DNA of 63,602 nt from an uncultured Traorella sp. (lineage in GTDB: Bacteria > Bacillota_I > Bacilli_A > Erysipelotrichales > Erysipelotrichaceae), in NCBI RefSeq assembly GCF_944327115.1, contig NZ_CALVGS010000113.1:1-63602 (forward strand), written 5' to 3'. The position numbers and the translations under genes are program-made. The notes under the pieces are model-generated. The model did not search any database, had not been told where the DNA came from, and was given only the letters and a program-made list of their open reading frames with translations. Below, piece after piece: positions 24,906-33,475 of the stretch. How positions within the stretch are numbered: position 1 is the first letter of the stretch; each line of letters begins with the position of its first letter.

Positions 24906-25880
24906 ATGAAAAGAAAATATGTCATATTTCTACTTCTCCTAGGACTTTTTACGGTTTCCGTTCAGTCCAGAGAAGTTTATCTAGGCGGTGAAAGCATTGG
25001 CATTCAGCTGCAATATGAAGGTGTGCTGATTACTGCCACTTATCAGGTGGATACCAAAGATTTTTCGTATAATCCTTCACAGAGTGATATTCAAAGCGGT
25101 GATACGCTCAAGGAGATTGATGGCAGAAAGATCGACACCTTGGAACAGCTCAATGAAATTCTATTACAAAAAAAGAATCAGACAGTTGTATGTACCTTAA
25201 AAAGAAAAAATGAAATCATTTACCGTAATCTCAAGGTCATCGAAGATCATGGCAAGATCAAAACCGGCTTATTCGTAAAAGATGAGATCATGGGCATAGG
25301 TACCTTGACTTATATCGATCCTGCAAATTCTACCTATGGATCCTTAGGTCATGAAATCATCGATCAGGACACTAAACAAACCATTCGCTTTGATCAGGGA
25401 ATCCTTTATACATCAAGCGTGAAAGATATACAAAAAGCCCAAATATCACGTGTTGGCGAAAAACAGGCCTTGATTCATTTTGATCATTCTATCGGTAATA
25501 TTTTAAAGATCAGTCGCTTTGGTGTATTTGGAAACAGTTATGAACCTTTGTCAGAGCGTTTGATCGAAACAGCTTTACAGGAAGAGATCAATATAGGAAA
25601 AGCAACAATGTATACCGTATTAAATGATGAAAAAGTAGAAGCGATCGAAATTGAGATCATAAAAAAATATAAGCAGAGCGAAGCAGATATCAAAAGCTTT
25701 GAATTTGTGATCATTGATGCGCAAATATTAGAAAAAACAGGCGGTATCATACAGGGAATGAGCGGATCACCAATCGTACAAAATGAAAAGCTGATCGGAG
25801 CGGTCACGCATGTATCTGCCCAAAATCCTGCAACCGGCTTTGGTGTTTATATCGAATGGATGCTGGAAGAAAGCGACTAA
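24906..25880 (+). CDS. spoIVB: SpoIVB-type serine peptidase (S55)
   Basis: A 324-residue exported protease. An N-terminal hydrophobic segment (about 4-20) is followed by a PDZ domain (about 55-115) and an S55 peptidase domain with the histidine in GSLGHE (H149) and the serine in GMSGSPI (S288). In Bacillus it is secreted from the forespore and cuts SpoIVFA to switch on sigma-K in the mother cell. It is shorter than the 425-residue Bacillus protein. Start chosen from GGGAGG and the ATG at 24906. It lies between recN and spo0A in the conserved order. Confidence 0.92.
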   Translation: MKRKYVIFLLLLGLFTVSVQSREVYLGGESIGIQLQYEGVLITATYQVDTKDFSYNPSQSDIQSGDTLKEIDGRKIDTLEQLNEILLQKKNQTVVCTLKRKNEIIYRNLKVIEDHGKIKTGLFVKDEIMGIGTLTYIDPANSTYGSLGHEIIDQDTKQTIRFDQGILYTSSVKDIQKAQISRVGEKQALIHFDHSIGNILKISRFGVFGNSYEPLSERLIETALQEEINIGKATMYTVLNDEKVEAIEIEIIKKYKQSEADIKSFEFVIIDAQILEKTGGIIQGMSGSPIVQNEKLIGAVTHVSAQNPATGFGVYIEWMLEESD

Positions 25881-25882
25881 AA

Positions 25883-25906
25883 CCGACAATATGTCGTTTT
25901 TTTTCC
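25883..25906 (+). terminator. Terminator of spoIVB
   Basis: CGACA/TGTCG stem with an ATA loop followed by eight T. Confidence 0.7.
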
Positions 25907-25930
25907 ATAAATCGTCAGCATTTGCACTTT

Positions 25931-25944
25931 TGAAAGCGTTCACG
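25931..25944 (+). promoter_or_regulatory. Candidate catabolite-response (cre) site upstream of spo0A
   Basis: TGAAAGCGTTCACG matches the TGWNANCGNTNWCA cre consensus at all positions but the last and is centred on an AAGCG/CGCTT palindrome. CcpA control of spo0A is an inference; ccpA is not in the window. Confidence 0.4.
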
Positions 25945-25960
25945 CTTGTTTAGTTGACGT

Positions 25961-25970
25961 ATTTCGACAC
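25961..25970 (-). promoter_or_regulatory. Candidate 0A box upstream of spo0A
   Basis: On the minus strand the sequence reads TGTCGAAA, the core of the Spo0A-P binding site TGNCGAA. It lies about 32 nt before the -10 of spo0A, suitable for autoregulation. Confidence 0.5.
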
Positions 25971-26000
25971 GAAATCCTATCATTACTGTTTTTTATCAGA

Positions 26001-26006
26001 TATAAT
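26001..26006 (+). promoter_or_regulatory. -10 element of spo0A, within an inverted repeat
   Basis: TATAAT. It lies between TCCTATC (25975-25981) and GATAGGA (26010-26016), the second of which is part of the ATAGGAGG ribosome-binding site. Confidence 0.5.
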
Positions 26007-26026
26007 GAAGATAGGAGGACATAACA

Positions 26027-26833
26027 ATGACCAATAAAATGAGTGTTTATGTCGTAGATGATAATAACGAAGGCTGTAATCGCATGAAGGATGAATTAAG
26101 AAAATCAGATCGGTTTGAAGTGGTAGGAAGCGCAAGCAACGGGGAGCAGTGCTTAAAAGAACTTACCAATCGCAGCATCGATTTTCTTATTTTAGATCTG
26201 ATCATGCCTATTAAAGATGGCTTTCAGGTACTTAGTGAATTAAAGCAGCATCGTATCAACATCAAGCATATCATCGCCACAACTCCTCTTATCAATGACG
26301 CTATGATCGTTGATCTTCAGAAATACTCAATTGCCTATCTGCTGATGAAGCCTTTTGAGGTAAAACAGATTCTTAACAAAATGATCGCTATAAGTGGGGT
26401 TGAAACAAATGGTAATGTCATATCATTAAATGTTTCTGAGCGCGATAAGCTTTTGCATCTTGAATTAGAGAAGGATGTAACGGAAATTCTGCATGAAATC
26501 GGTATTCCGGCACACATCAAGGGGTATCTCTATTTACGGACCGCTATTCTTGAAACTTATGAAAATATTGACTTTCTGGGACAGATCACAAAGGTTTTAT
26601 ATCCGGAAATAGCACGTCTTTATGCAACGACATCTTCACGTGTCGAAAGAGCCATCCGTCATGCGATCGAGGTTGCATGGAACAGGGGAAATGTCGATGC
26701 CATTGACGAGATCTTCGGATATACGATTTCCGCAAGCAAGGCCAAGCCGACAAATTCAGAATTTATTGCGATGATATCCGATAAATTACGTTTGGACAAT
26801 AAAGTAAAAAATAGCGACAGATATTATCGTTAA
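26027..26833 (+). CDS. spo0A: Master sporulation response regulator Spo0A
   Basis: A 268-residue response regulator. The receiver domain has D11-D12, the phosphoacceptor D57 in LDLIMP, and the conserved lysine in MKPFE. The C-terminal DNA-binding domain carries the Spo0A recognition-helix region [16 protein letters not shown]. Phosphorylated Spo0A starts sporulation and represses growth-phase genes. ATAGGAGG precedes the ATG. A 0A box and a candidate cre site lie upstream, and a terminator follows. Confidence 0.97.
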   Translation: MTNKMSVYVVDDNNEGCNRMKDELRKSDRFEVVGSASNGEQCLKELTNRSIDFLILDLIMPIKDGFQVLSELKQHRINIKHIIATTPLINDAMIVDLQKYSIAYLLMKPFEVKQILNKMIAISGVETNGNVISLNVSERDKLLHLELEKDVTEILHEIGIPAHIKGYLYLRTAILETYENIDFLGQITKVLYPEIARLYATTSSRVERAIRHAIEVAWNRGNVDAIDEIFGYTISASKAKPTNSEFIAMISDKLRLDNKVKNSDRYYR

Positions 26834-26855
26834 ACCGTCATTGACGGTTTTTTTA
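26832..26855 (+). terminator. Terminator of spo0A
   Basis: AAACCGTC/GACGGTTT stem with ATT loop and T-run, starting within the stop codon. Confidence 0.8.
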
Positions 26856-26953
26856 TTGGTAATTCATGTGAATCATATTTCATATTATAGATGTTAAATT
26901 AGATGTAAATATAAAAATATAAAATAATCATATCATAAATGATTGTTATATGA

Positions 26954-27006
26954 TATAATTGATACAGCTTCATTCAGTTTGCTGATGATACTTGTGAAGA
27001 ATGAAG
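26954..27006 (+). other. Upstream -10 and a hairpin in the dinB leader
   Basis: TATAAT at 26954-26959 is followed by CTTCATTC (26968-26975) and its exact complement GAATGAAG (26999-27006) across a 23-nt loop. RNA from this promoter would begin almost at the hairpin. It might be a 5' structure or a small RNA; no open frame is present. The rest of the gap (26860-26950) is AT-rich and shows nothing else. Confidence 0.35.
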
Positions 27007-27016
27007 ATATCATTAA

Positions 27017-27044
27017 TTTACAGAAATAAAGATCGTGATATAAT
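27017..27044 (+). promoter_or_regulatory. Promoter of dinB
   Basis: TTTACA (27017-27022), a 16-nt spacer and TATAAT (27039-27044). No LexA-type box is seen. Confidence 0.5.
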
Positions 27045-27074
27045 ACATAGTATGTGTCAGAGCAGGGAGGATGT

Positions 27075-28241
27075 ATGGCAAGAGTCTTATTTCATATTGA
27101 TTTAAATGCATTTTATGCCAATGCGGAAATATTAAGAAACAGTTCTTATGAAGGTGTGCCGCTGGTTGTCAGCGGTCTTTCAAGACGAGGGGTCGTCTGT
27201 ACTGCCAGTTATAGTGCCAGAGAGCTGGGAATCCATTCCGCAATGCCGATCCAGCAGGCTCTTCAGATCTGTCCGCATTTGATAGTGGTACCTGTTGATT
27301 TTGACTGGTATGAAACACTTTCACAGCGTTTTTTTGATTATATCCGCGAATATTCGATGTATGTTGAACCTGTCAGCATTGATGAATGCTTTGTCGATGT
27401 CACAAGGATCATTCAAAACTATAAACGGCCGTTGGACCTTGCGTGGCAGATCCAGCAAGGCTTAAAAGAAAAAATCGGTCTAAGCTGTTCCATAGGGGTC
27501 GCACCGAACCGCTTTTTGGCGAAGATGGCGTCCGATATGCGCAAGCCTATGGGAATCACGGTATTGCGAAAACATGAGGTTCCTAAAAAGCTCTGGCCGT
27601 TACCTATTGAAAGTATGTGGGGAATCGGTAAAAAAACGGCACCAATCTTACGACAACATGGCATTGAAACGATCGGTGACCTGGCAGATGAGAAAAATGA
27701 AGCCATTGCCTTGCGTATCTTAGGAAAAAACGGTTATCATCGTATTGAAAATGCTCGGGGCAATGATTCCAATAAGTTAAGCTTTACGACCAGCGTCCAA
27801 TCTATTTCACAAAGTACGACCATGAATCGTGATGTTGAAGATTATGATGAGATCAAGAATGTTTTAAAAACGCTGGCACATGATCTTTCACTGCGTGCCA
27901 AGGAAGAAAAGGTACAGGGAAAGACAATTTCTGTCAGTATTCGTTATGCTGATTTTTCAACGATCGTGCGTAGTTATACGATGGATCAAACGACTGCTGA
28001 TATGAATACGCTGTTTGAATATGCACTTTTTCTTTTTGATAAGAATCACATCAGCAATCAGCCGATTCGTCATCTGGGAATCTCTCTTGGCTCGCTCATC
28101 GATCAAAATCATTCACTTGAACAGATTTCGATCTTTGAACCTCATGTCGTGACGCATGAGGATATATTAAATGAATTAAATAAGAATTTTGAGGCTCCTC
28201 TTTTAGTATATGCCAGTGATCTCTTGAATAAAAATAAATAA
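27075..28241 (+). CDS. dinB: DNA polymerase IV (Y-family translesion polymerase)
   Basis: A 388-residue error-prone polymerase. The first metal-binding aspartate is in HIDLNAFYA at the N-terminus and the catalytic SIDECFVDV is near residue 105. The little-finger domain occupies the C-terminal third. It copies past damaged bases. The start at 27075 follows AGGGAGG; an ATG 21 bp upstream has no such signal. No beta-clamp motif was assigned. It is followed by spoIIM after a 57-bp gap with no clear terminator. Confidence 0.93.
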   Translation: MARVLFHIDLNAFYANAEILRNSSYEGVPLVVSGLSRRGVVCTASYSARELGIHSAMPIQQALQICPHLIVVPVDFDWYETLSQRFFDYIREYSMYVEPVSIDECFVDVTRIIQNYKRPLDLAWQIQQGLKEKIGLSCSIGVAPNRFLAKMASDMRKPMGITVLRKHEVPKKLWPLPIESMWGIGKKTAPILRQHGIETIGDLADEKNEAIALRILGKNGYHRIENARGNDSNKLSFTTSVQSISQSTTMNRDVEDYDEIKNVLKTLAHDLSLRAKEEKVQGKTISVSIRYADFSTIVRSYTMDQTTADMNTLFEYALFLFDKNHISNQPIRHLGISLGSLIDQNHSLEQISIFEPHVVTHEDILNELNKNFEAPLLVYASDLLNKNK

Positions 28242-28264
28242 CATCTGTGCCTTCTTTTGATCCA

Positions 28265-28293
28265 TCATTTTTTCTATGGTAACGGCATAGACT
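28265..28293 (+). promoter_or_regulatory. Sigma-E type promoter of spoIIM
   Basis: TCATTTT (28265-28271), a 14-nt spacer and CATAGACT (28286-28293). The -10 ends 5 nt before the ATG, so the transcript is predicted to start at or next to the start codon. Confidence 0.55.
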
Positions 28294-28298
28294 GAAAT

Positions 28299-28877
28299 AT
28301 GAAAAAAATACATAAAAATCAGCTTCTTTTTATTCTGATCGTTTTATTTGGCGGTATCCTTATCGGATGTATCGGTTCCACTTTTCTGGAAATGGAAAAT
28401 CTGAATCAGCTGGATGTGATCTTGCTTCCGATGAATGATGCCTTTGATCTGTATCCGACTTTTCTGTTTCAGTTTGCTTTACAGATGCTGTATATTATCG
28501 GTATAGTGATCTTAGGTACATCGATACTGGGAACCTTTCTGATTGCTTTTCTTTTATTTACGAAAGGTTTTCAGATCGGCTTGACTTGTATGATGTTCAT
28601 CTATACCTATGAGCTAAAAGGAATATTGGGAATCTTTTTGACATTGCTGCCGCAAGTAGCTTTAGAAATGATCCCGATTGTGATTATTGCCATCTATTCT
28701 ATAGAATCCAGCAATCACATTCTGTATTCTTGTCTAAATCCTCATAAGCTTAAATTGTCATTGGAGCTCAATAAAGGTTTAAATTACTTATTGCTTTCAA
28801 TTGGCAGTGTTTTGATTGCCAGCTATTTAAAATCTACTTTAATTATCATGCTTATCCGTTTCTTTAATCAATTTTAA
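28299..28877 (+). CDS. spoIIM: Stage II sporulation protein M
   Basis: A 192-residue membrane protein with five or so hydrophobic helices (about 8-27, 55-110, 112-140, 165-190) of the SpoIIM/DUF95 family. In Bacillus it forms the DMP complex with SpoIID and SpoIIP that thins septal peptidoglycan and drives engulfment in the mother cell. No Shine-Dalgarno sequence precedes the ATG; together with the closely placed sigma-E -10 this suggests a leaderless mRNA. spoIIM-xerD-deoB is also the Bacillus order. spoIID and spoIIP are not in the window. Confidence 0.88.
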   Translation: MKKIHKNQLLFILIVLFGGILIGCIGSTFLEMENLNQLDVILLPMNDAFDLYPTFLFQFALQMLYIIGIVILGTSILGTFLIAFLLFTKGFQIGLTCMMFIYTYELKGILGIFLTLLPQVALEMIPIVIIAIYSIESSNHILYSCLNPHKLKLSLELNKGLNYLLLSIGSVLIASYLKSTLIIMLIRFFNQF

Positions 28878-28902
28878 GTGATATAATAGATACGGAGGTT
28901 TT

Positions 28903-29793
28903 ATGGAACTGAAGGAAGCATTGGAAAATTATCTTCATTATATTACTTCTGTTGATCAGAAAAGTCTTGCTACGATTTCGTCTTATCAGCACGATCTTGA
29001 AAGATATATCCATTATATGGAGTCAAATCATGTCCATGACATTGAAGATATTTCTTATGAAATGATTCATGGATACATATTGAATATGAATCATGGCTAT
29101 GCTGCCGCAAGCGTAAATCATGCGATCACTTCGATTCGAATGTTTCATGAATATAGTGCGATTTCTTATAATATTCCGAATCCGACTATTTTTATCAAAA
29201 CTAAAAAAAAGGAACAAAAGCTGCCGCGTTATTTGAGCGTTGAGGATGTCAATAAGCTTTTGGCTTATCAGAATGATAGCGATCAGGAAATCTGTGATGT
29301 AGCAATCTTAGAAACGATCTATGGATGTGGTCTGCGAGTAAGCGAATGTGTTTCTTTGAAGATCAGCCAGCTTTCCTTGGCACAGAAAGTTGTCAAGGTC
29401 ATCGGAAAGGGAAGTAAGGAAAGACTGATTCCTTTAAATAGCAGAAATGTTGATGCTATAAAAAAATATGTGGAAATCGTTCGCAAAAAAAGGGATACGC
29501 ATAAAAGTCCTTATTTATTTTTGAATCAGCATGGAAATCCATATGCAAGGGAACAGATACATACGATGCTGAAGAAAAGATGTCGAAGCGTTCAAGTAGA
29601 TGAACGTATCAGTGCCCATTCTCTTCGCCACTCTTTTGCTACCCATCTTCTGGATGGTGGTGCAGATTTGCGCAGTGTTCAGGAACTTCTTGGTCATAGT
29701 GATATCTCTACGACCCAGATATATACACATGTCCAAAACAAACGTTTAAAAGATGCCTATGCATCGTTTCATCCACGAAACAGAAAGGATTAA
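28903..29793 (+). CDS. xerD: Tyrosine recombinase XerD
   Basis: A 296-residue site-specific recombinase. The N-terminal SAM-like core-binding domain (1-100) precedes the catalytic domain with the arginine in YGCGLRVSE, the lysine in [19 protein letters not shown] for the His/Arg pair, the histidine in LLGHSDIST and the tyrosine in TQIYTHV. It resolves chromosome dimers at dif with its XerC-like partner. CGGAGG precedes the ATG and TATAAT lies in the 25-bp gap. The chromosomal context, with deoB downstream, supports XerD and not a phage integrase. Confidence 0.95.
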   Translation: MELKEALENYLHYITSVDQKSLATISSYQHDLERYIHYMESNHVHDIEDISYEMIHGYILNMNHGYAAASVNHAITSIRMFHEYSAISYNIPNPTIFIKTKKKEQKLPRYLSVEDVNKLLAYQNDSDQEICDVAILETIYGCGLRVSECVSLKISQLSLAQKVVKVIGKGSKERLIPLNSRNVDAIKKYVEIVRKKRDTHKSPYLFLNQHGNPYAREQIHTMLKKRCRSVQVDERISAHSLRHSFATHLLDGGADLRSVQELLGHSDISTTQIYTHVQNKRLKDAYASFHPRNRKD

Positions 29794-29794
29794 C

Positions 29795-30976
29795 ATGAAA
29801 TACAAACGTATATTTACTATTATTATTGACTCATTGGGTGTCGGTGAAATGCCCGATTGCAAAAAATTTGGTGATGAGAATGTAGATACGCTTTATCATC
29901 TTTCGAAAGCTGTCGATTCTTTTCATATTCCAAATATGCAGAAGCTGGGCTTTGCGAACCTGCATCCCATCGAACATGTGGAAGCGGTCGATGAACCGCT
30001 TGGCTATTATACGAAAATGATGGAAATCAGCAATGGCAAGGATACCATGACAGGACATTGGGAACTGATGGGATTAAAGATTACAACACCTTTTAAAACA
30101 TTTACAGAAACAGGTTTTCCGAAGAGCCTTTTAGATGAGCTGGAAAAAAGGACCGGTCATAAGATCGTCGGCAATAAGAGTGCCAGCGGAACAGAAATCT
30201 TAGATGAGCTGGGTGAACATCAGATGAAAACAAATGATATGATCGTTTATACATCGGCTGATTCTGTTTTACAGATTTGTGGCCATGAAGAAACTTTCGG
30301 ATTAGAGGAGCTTTATCGCTGTTGTGAGATTGCCCGCGAGCTTACGATGAAGGATGAATATAAGGTTGGTCGTGTCATTGCCCGTCCTTATATCGGTGAC
30401 GGAAAGGGTCATTTCACACGCACGAGCAATCGTCATGATTATGCGTTGAAACCATTTGGCAGAACGGTATTAAATGAATTAAAGGATCATGGCTATGATG
30501 TAATTTCTGTCGGCAAGATCAATGATATTTTTGACGGTGAGGGTATTACGGAGGCGTATAAGTCAAAAAGCTCTGTTCATGGCATGGAACAGACCATTGA
30601 AATCAGCGAGAAGAATTTCAATGGACTTTGCTTTGTCAATCTTGTTGACTTTGATGCTTTATGGGGTCATCGCCGTAATCCTCAAGGATATGCAAGCGAG
30701 CTTGAAAAATTTGATGTTAAGCTTGGTGAACTTTTAAGCAAGCTTAAAGAAGATGATCTTTTGATCATCAGTGCTGATCATGGTAATGATCCTACTGCCA
30801 AAGGAACGGATCACACCCGTGAGATGGTACCGTTTGTGTGCTATTCACCATCGTTTAGCGGACATGGAAAAATGCCGCTTAGTCAAACATTTGCATCTCT
30901 TGGATGTACGATAGCTGATAATTTTGGTGTTAAGCTGCCGGATATCGGTGAATCATATTTGGAATATTTGAAATAA
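29795..30976 (+). CDS. deoB: Phosphopentomutase
   Basis: A 393-residue metalloenzyme of the alkaline phosphatase fold that converts ribose-1-phosphate and deoxyribose-1-phosphate to the 5-phosphates in nucleoside salvage. The N-terminal [12 protein letters not shown], the metal-binding [11 protein letters not shown] and the C-terminal SADHGNDPT and TDHTREMVP segments are complete. The start at 29795 with GAAAGGA upstream is two bases after the xerD stop; a longer frame overlaps xerD. It is followed by mrp. Confidence 0.96.
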   Translation: MKYKRIFTIIIDSLGVGEMPDCKKFGDENVDTLYHLSKAVDSFHIPNMQKLGFANLHPIEHVEAVDEPLGYYTKMMEISNGKDTMTGHWELMGLKITTPFKTFTETGFPKSLLDELEKRTGHKIVGNKSASGTEILDELGEHQMKTNDMIVYTSADSVLQICGHEETFGLEELYRCCEIARELTMKDEYKVGRVIARPYIGDGKGHFTRTSNRHDYALKPFGRTVLNELKDHGYDVISVGKINDIFDGEGITEAYKSKSSVHGMEQTIEISEKNFNGLCFVNLVDFDALWGHRRNPQGYASELEKFDVKLGELLSKLKEDDLLIISADHGNDPTAKGTDHTREMVPFVCYSPSFSGHGKMPLSQTFASLGCTIADNFGVKLPDIGESYLEYLK

Positions 30977-30997
30977 TATAAATAGGAGGAATCTTTT

Positions 30998-31828
30998 ATG
31001 TCGAATTGTGACGGATGCCCAAGTCAGGGCAATTGCGGTAAAAATCAGGATGAATGCGGTGTAAAGCTTAATCCAAACAATCATATCAAAAAGGTTATTG
31101 CTGTCATGTCAGGAAAAGGCGGAGTCGGCAAGTCAAGTATGACGACGCTTTTAGCTAAAGCGGCAAATGCCAGAGGACTTCATGTAGGTGTCATGGATGC
31201 TGATATTACAGGTCCTTCTATTCCGCGACTTTTTAATCTTCAACATGAAAAAGCATATGGAGATGGTCAGAAGCAGATCTATCCTGTTGTAGATGAAGAT
31301 GGTATTAAGACCATGTCGATCAATTATTTGATCGAAGAAGAAAATACTCCTGTAATATGGAGAGGCCCGATTATCAATAGTGCGATCCAACAGTTTTGGA
31401 ATGATGTGCTTTGGGGCGATCTGGACGTACTTTTTATTGACATGCCGCCAGGTACAGGAGATATCGCATTAACGATCATGCAGACATTGCCGGTGAGCGG
31501 AGTCATCATGGTATCGACACCTCAGCCGATGGTTTCGATGATTGTATCCAAAGCAATCAATATGTTGAATCAGATGAATGTACCGGTATTAGGTGTCATT
31601 GAGAATATGGCTTATGTAGAATGTCCTGACTGCGGAAAGAAGATTGAGCTATATGACAATAATGTAGATGAGTTTATTAAAGAGAATCATGTACCATTAT
31701 TGGCAGAATTACCATTTAATAATGGAATTTCTCGATTAAATCATGAAGATCAGATAAATGAATCAGATACGGAAGCAATTAAGAAATGGATATTTCCGGT
31801 GGTTGATCAGCTGTTTGTCAATCAATAA
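30998..31828 (+). CDS. Mrp/Nbp35-type Fe-S cluster carrier ATPase
   Basis: A 276-residue P-loop protein. The deviant Walker A motif SGKGGVGKSS is near residue 38, with the switch DADITGPSIPRLF and the FIDMPPGTGD motif. A short N-terminal extension has C4, C7, C13 and C20, and a C-terminal pair is in VECPDC. The C-x2-C-x5-C part resembles the N-terminal cluster of Nbp35 more than ordinary bacterial Mrp (ApbC), which usually carries a DUF59 domain instead. It probably assembles or carries Fe-S clusters, useful for IspG and IspH. AGGAGG precedes the ATG. Confidence 0.9.
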   Translation: MSNCDGCPSQGNCGKNQDECGVKLNPNNHIKKVIAVMSGKGGVGKSSMTTLLAKAANARGLHVGVMDADITGPSIPRLFNLQHEKAYGDGQKQIYPVVDEDGIKTMSINYLIEEENTPVIWRGPIINSAIQQFWNDVLWGDLDVLFIDMPPGTGDIALTIMQTLPVSGVIMVSTPQPMVSMIVSKAINMLNQMNVPVLGVIENMAYVECPDCGKKIELYDNNVDEFIKENHVPLLAELPFNNGISRLNHEDQINESDTEAIKKWIFPVVDQLFVNQ

Positions 31829-31837
31829 ATATAAAAT

Positions 31838-31871
31838 AAAGAATGCTGTAAGTCACAGACATTCTTTTTTA
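31838..31871 (+). terminator. Terminator of mrp
   Basis: AAGAATG/CATTCTT outer stem with an inner CTGT/ACAG pair and a T-run. Confidence 0.75.
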
Positions 31872-31925
31872 TTAAATAAAGATAAACAGATTTATAACAT
31901 AATATAGATTATGCGAAGTAACGTA

Positions 31926-31942
31926 AGCCTCAATCTGAGGCT
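31926..31942. repeat. Inverted repeat at the 3' end of the Ig-like gene
   Basis: AGCCTCA/TGAGGCT with an ATC spacer overlaps the stop codon of the leftward gene. There is no T-run on either side, so it is more likely an mRNA 3' stabilising stem than an intrinsic terminator. Confidence 0.45.
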
Positions 31943-33425
31943 ATAGATGTATGCTCTTCCTTATAAATTCTTTAGGGGATTGAAGTTGTTCTATAAGATA
32001 GTGAATCGCTGATATCCAATTAACAGGGATTTCTTCTTTATAGAAGAGTCTTTTTTCATTTGTAGAGATATAACGTATCTTTTCTTTAGGGTTGCGTATC
32101 ACATGGATAGTAATCGTTTTAGAAGCAGAAAGCCCTTGTCGATCATGTGCATGATACGTTACTTCATATTGACCGATAACAGCAGTGTTAACATTCCCGC
32201 TATACGTAAGCGTATCTGATACATCGCCATCTTGTTCATCATATGCAGATACATTGTTGAAGTAATCAAATTCTTCATACTGGTAGATCGTAATATCTTC
32301 TGCCAGGATAAAAGGTGGTGTATTTCCCTGCACTACGGTGACATGTAAAATATTTTCTGCTTTTTTTCCGTCACTGTCTTTGACCTCAAGATGCAAGTCA
32401 TATTCACCGGGGAGAGAAATATCAACAGGATGTTTCATAGTGACTTTATCTGTAATTATTCCATCTTCAGGATCACTTGCCTTTATGTATTCTTTAAAAT
32501 TAAATTCATGTACTTGTAAGGTTGTAATCGTAGGATGGTTTAAAATTTCGATCATTGGCGGCTGATTGGTGTCAATGACATGAATCTTTAAAGCCTCTCC
32601 AGAAAAGTCTACCCAGTTTCCGGCAATCCATGAATCAAATGCATTTCCCTCAGAAACAACATTCCTTCCAAGCTTGCAGACACTGCTATTCCCTGTTTTT
32701 ACCTTATAGTAGATTGTAGATTCATTGACATGACGATCATAGACATGAGTGAAGGTACTGCCTTCATCAAAAAAACGATTATATCCGTACATTGCATTAC
32801 ATAATGATGAAGCTTGTCTTATCTTTGAACTTTTTGCCGGTGAAATACGCTCAAAAACTGCATAATCAGCAACAGTTAATCTTGTATCATAAAGATTCGA
32901 AGATATCTGATACTCGATTTTGCCTTTTTTTAAGACGACCGGTGTAAGTATTGGATAGAACACATCTGTATATTTTGTAAATCCAAGGATATTGGAATGT
33001 ACGGCAAGCTGTGCTTTATACGATTCATCAATTTTTAAATCTTTTAACGGAATATTAAAAGAAAATCCTACCTGATCATAATTATAGTAGCAGCTGCCAC
33101 CCTGCTGATAATACTCATTCTCTTTACATCTTCGTACATTTAAGACCTTCATGGTATTTGTCTGTGAATTGTATGAAGGCTTTGAGTGATAGGTAATCTT
33201 ATCATTGGCAGAAGTTAGGATCAATGCATAATCATGTGTTGATGATGTGTTGTAATGATGTGTATTTACAGCCATTCCCCACCCTTGTATCTGTATAGAG
33301 GAATCGGTGATCCTTACAGAAGTAATTTCAAAAGGAAAATTCTTTTTGTCTGTTGAAGATGCTTTGACAGGCATGGTAAAAAGGACAATAAATACAAATA
33401 AAAATAGTAGAAAAGTTTTTTTCAT
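31941..33425 (-). CDS. Secreted protein with a novel N-terminal domain and two Ig-like repeats; comG-type promoter
   Basis: A 494-residue exported protein. Residues 1-22 form a signal peptide. Residues 25-280 are a beta-rich domain I do not recognise, with four cysteines (100, 112, 209, 250) that could form two disulfides. Residues 285-365 and 370-440 are two DUF5011/cadherin-like Ig domains, each with an ASDPEDG or AYDEQDGDVSD motif. The last 50 residues are basic and amphipathic; there is no LPXTG or membrane anchor. Its upstream region is almost identical to that of comGA, so I infer expression with the DNA-uptake machinery, perhaps as a pilus- or wall-associated factor. It is monocistronic. 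Function otherwise unknown. Confidence 0.75.
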   Translation of the reverse strand: MKKTFLLFLFVFIVLFTMPVKASSTDKKNFPFEITSVRITDSSIQIQGWGMAVNTHHYNTSSTHDYALILTSANDKITYHSKPSYNSQTNTMKVLNVRRCKENEYYQQGGSCYYNYDQVGFSFNIPLKDLKIDESYKAQLAVHSNILGFTKYTDVFYPILTPVVLKKGKIEYQISSNLYDTRLTVADYAVFERISPAKSSKIRQASSLCNAMYGYNRFFDEGSTFTHVYDRHVNESTIYYKVKTGNSSVCKLGRNVVSEGNAFDSWIAGNWVDFSGEALKIHVIDTNQPPMIEILNHPTITTLQVHEFNFKEYIKASDPEDGIITDKVTMKHPVDISLPGEYDLHLEVKDSDGKKAENILHVTVVQGNTPPFILAEDITIYQYEEFDYFNNVSAYDEQDGDVSDTLTYSGNVNTAVIGQYEVTYHAHDRQGLSASKTITIHVIRNPKEKIRYISTNEKRLFYKEEIPVNWISAIHYLIEQLQSPKEFIRKSIHL

Positions 33426-33431
33426 AAAATA

Positions 33432-33475
33432 CCTCCTACTATTTTATATGCATCAAATGTTCAAAATTCCCAAAA
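33432..33475 (-). promoter_or_regulatory. Competence-type promoter module, copy 1
   Basis: On the minus strand this holds TTTTGGGAA, then TGAA, then TTTGATGCATATAAAATAG running into TAGGAGG. It matches 39 of 44 positions with the module upstream of comGA (45700-45743), including 26 identical contiguous bases. Probable -10: the CATATAAAAT region. Confidence 0.7.

Noticed and set aside
28903-29793. Tyrosine recombinase as a phage or transposon integrase
   Set aside because: Length, motifs and the spoIIM-xerD-deoB order identify chromosomal XerD.
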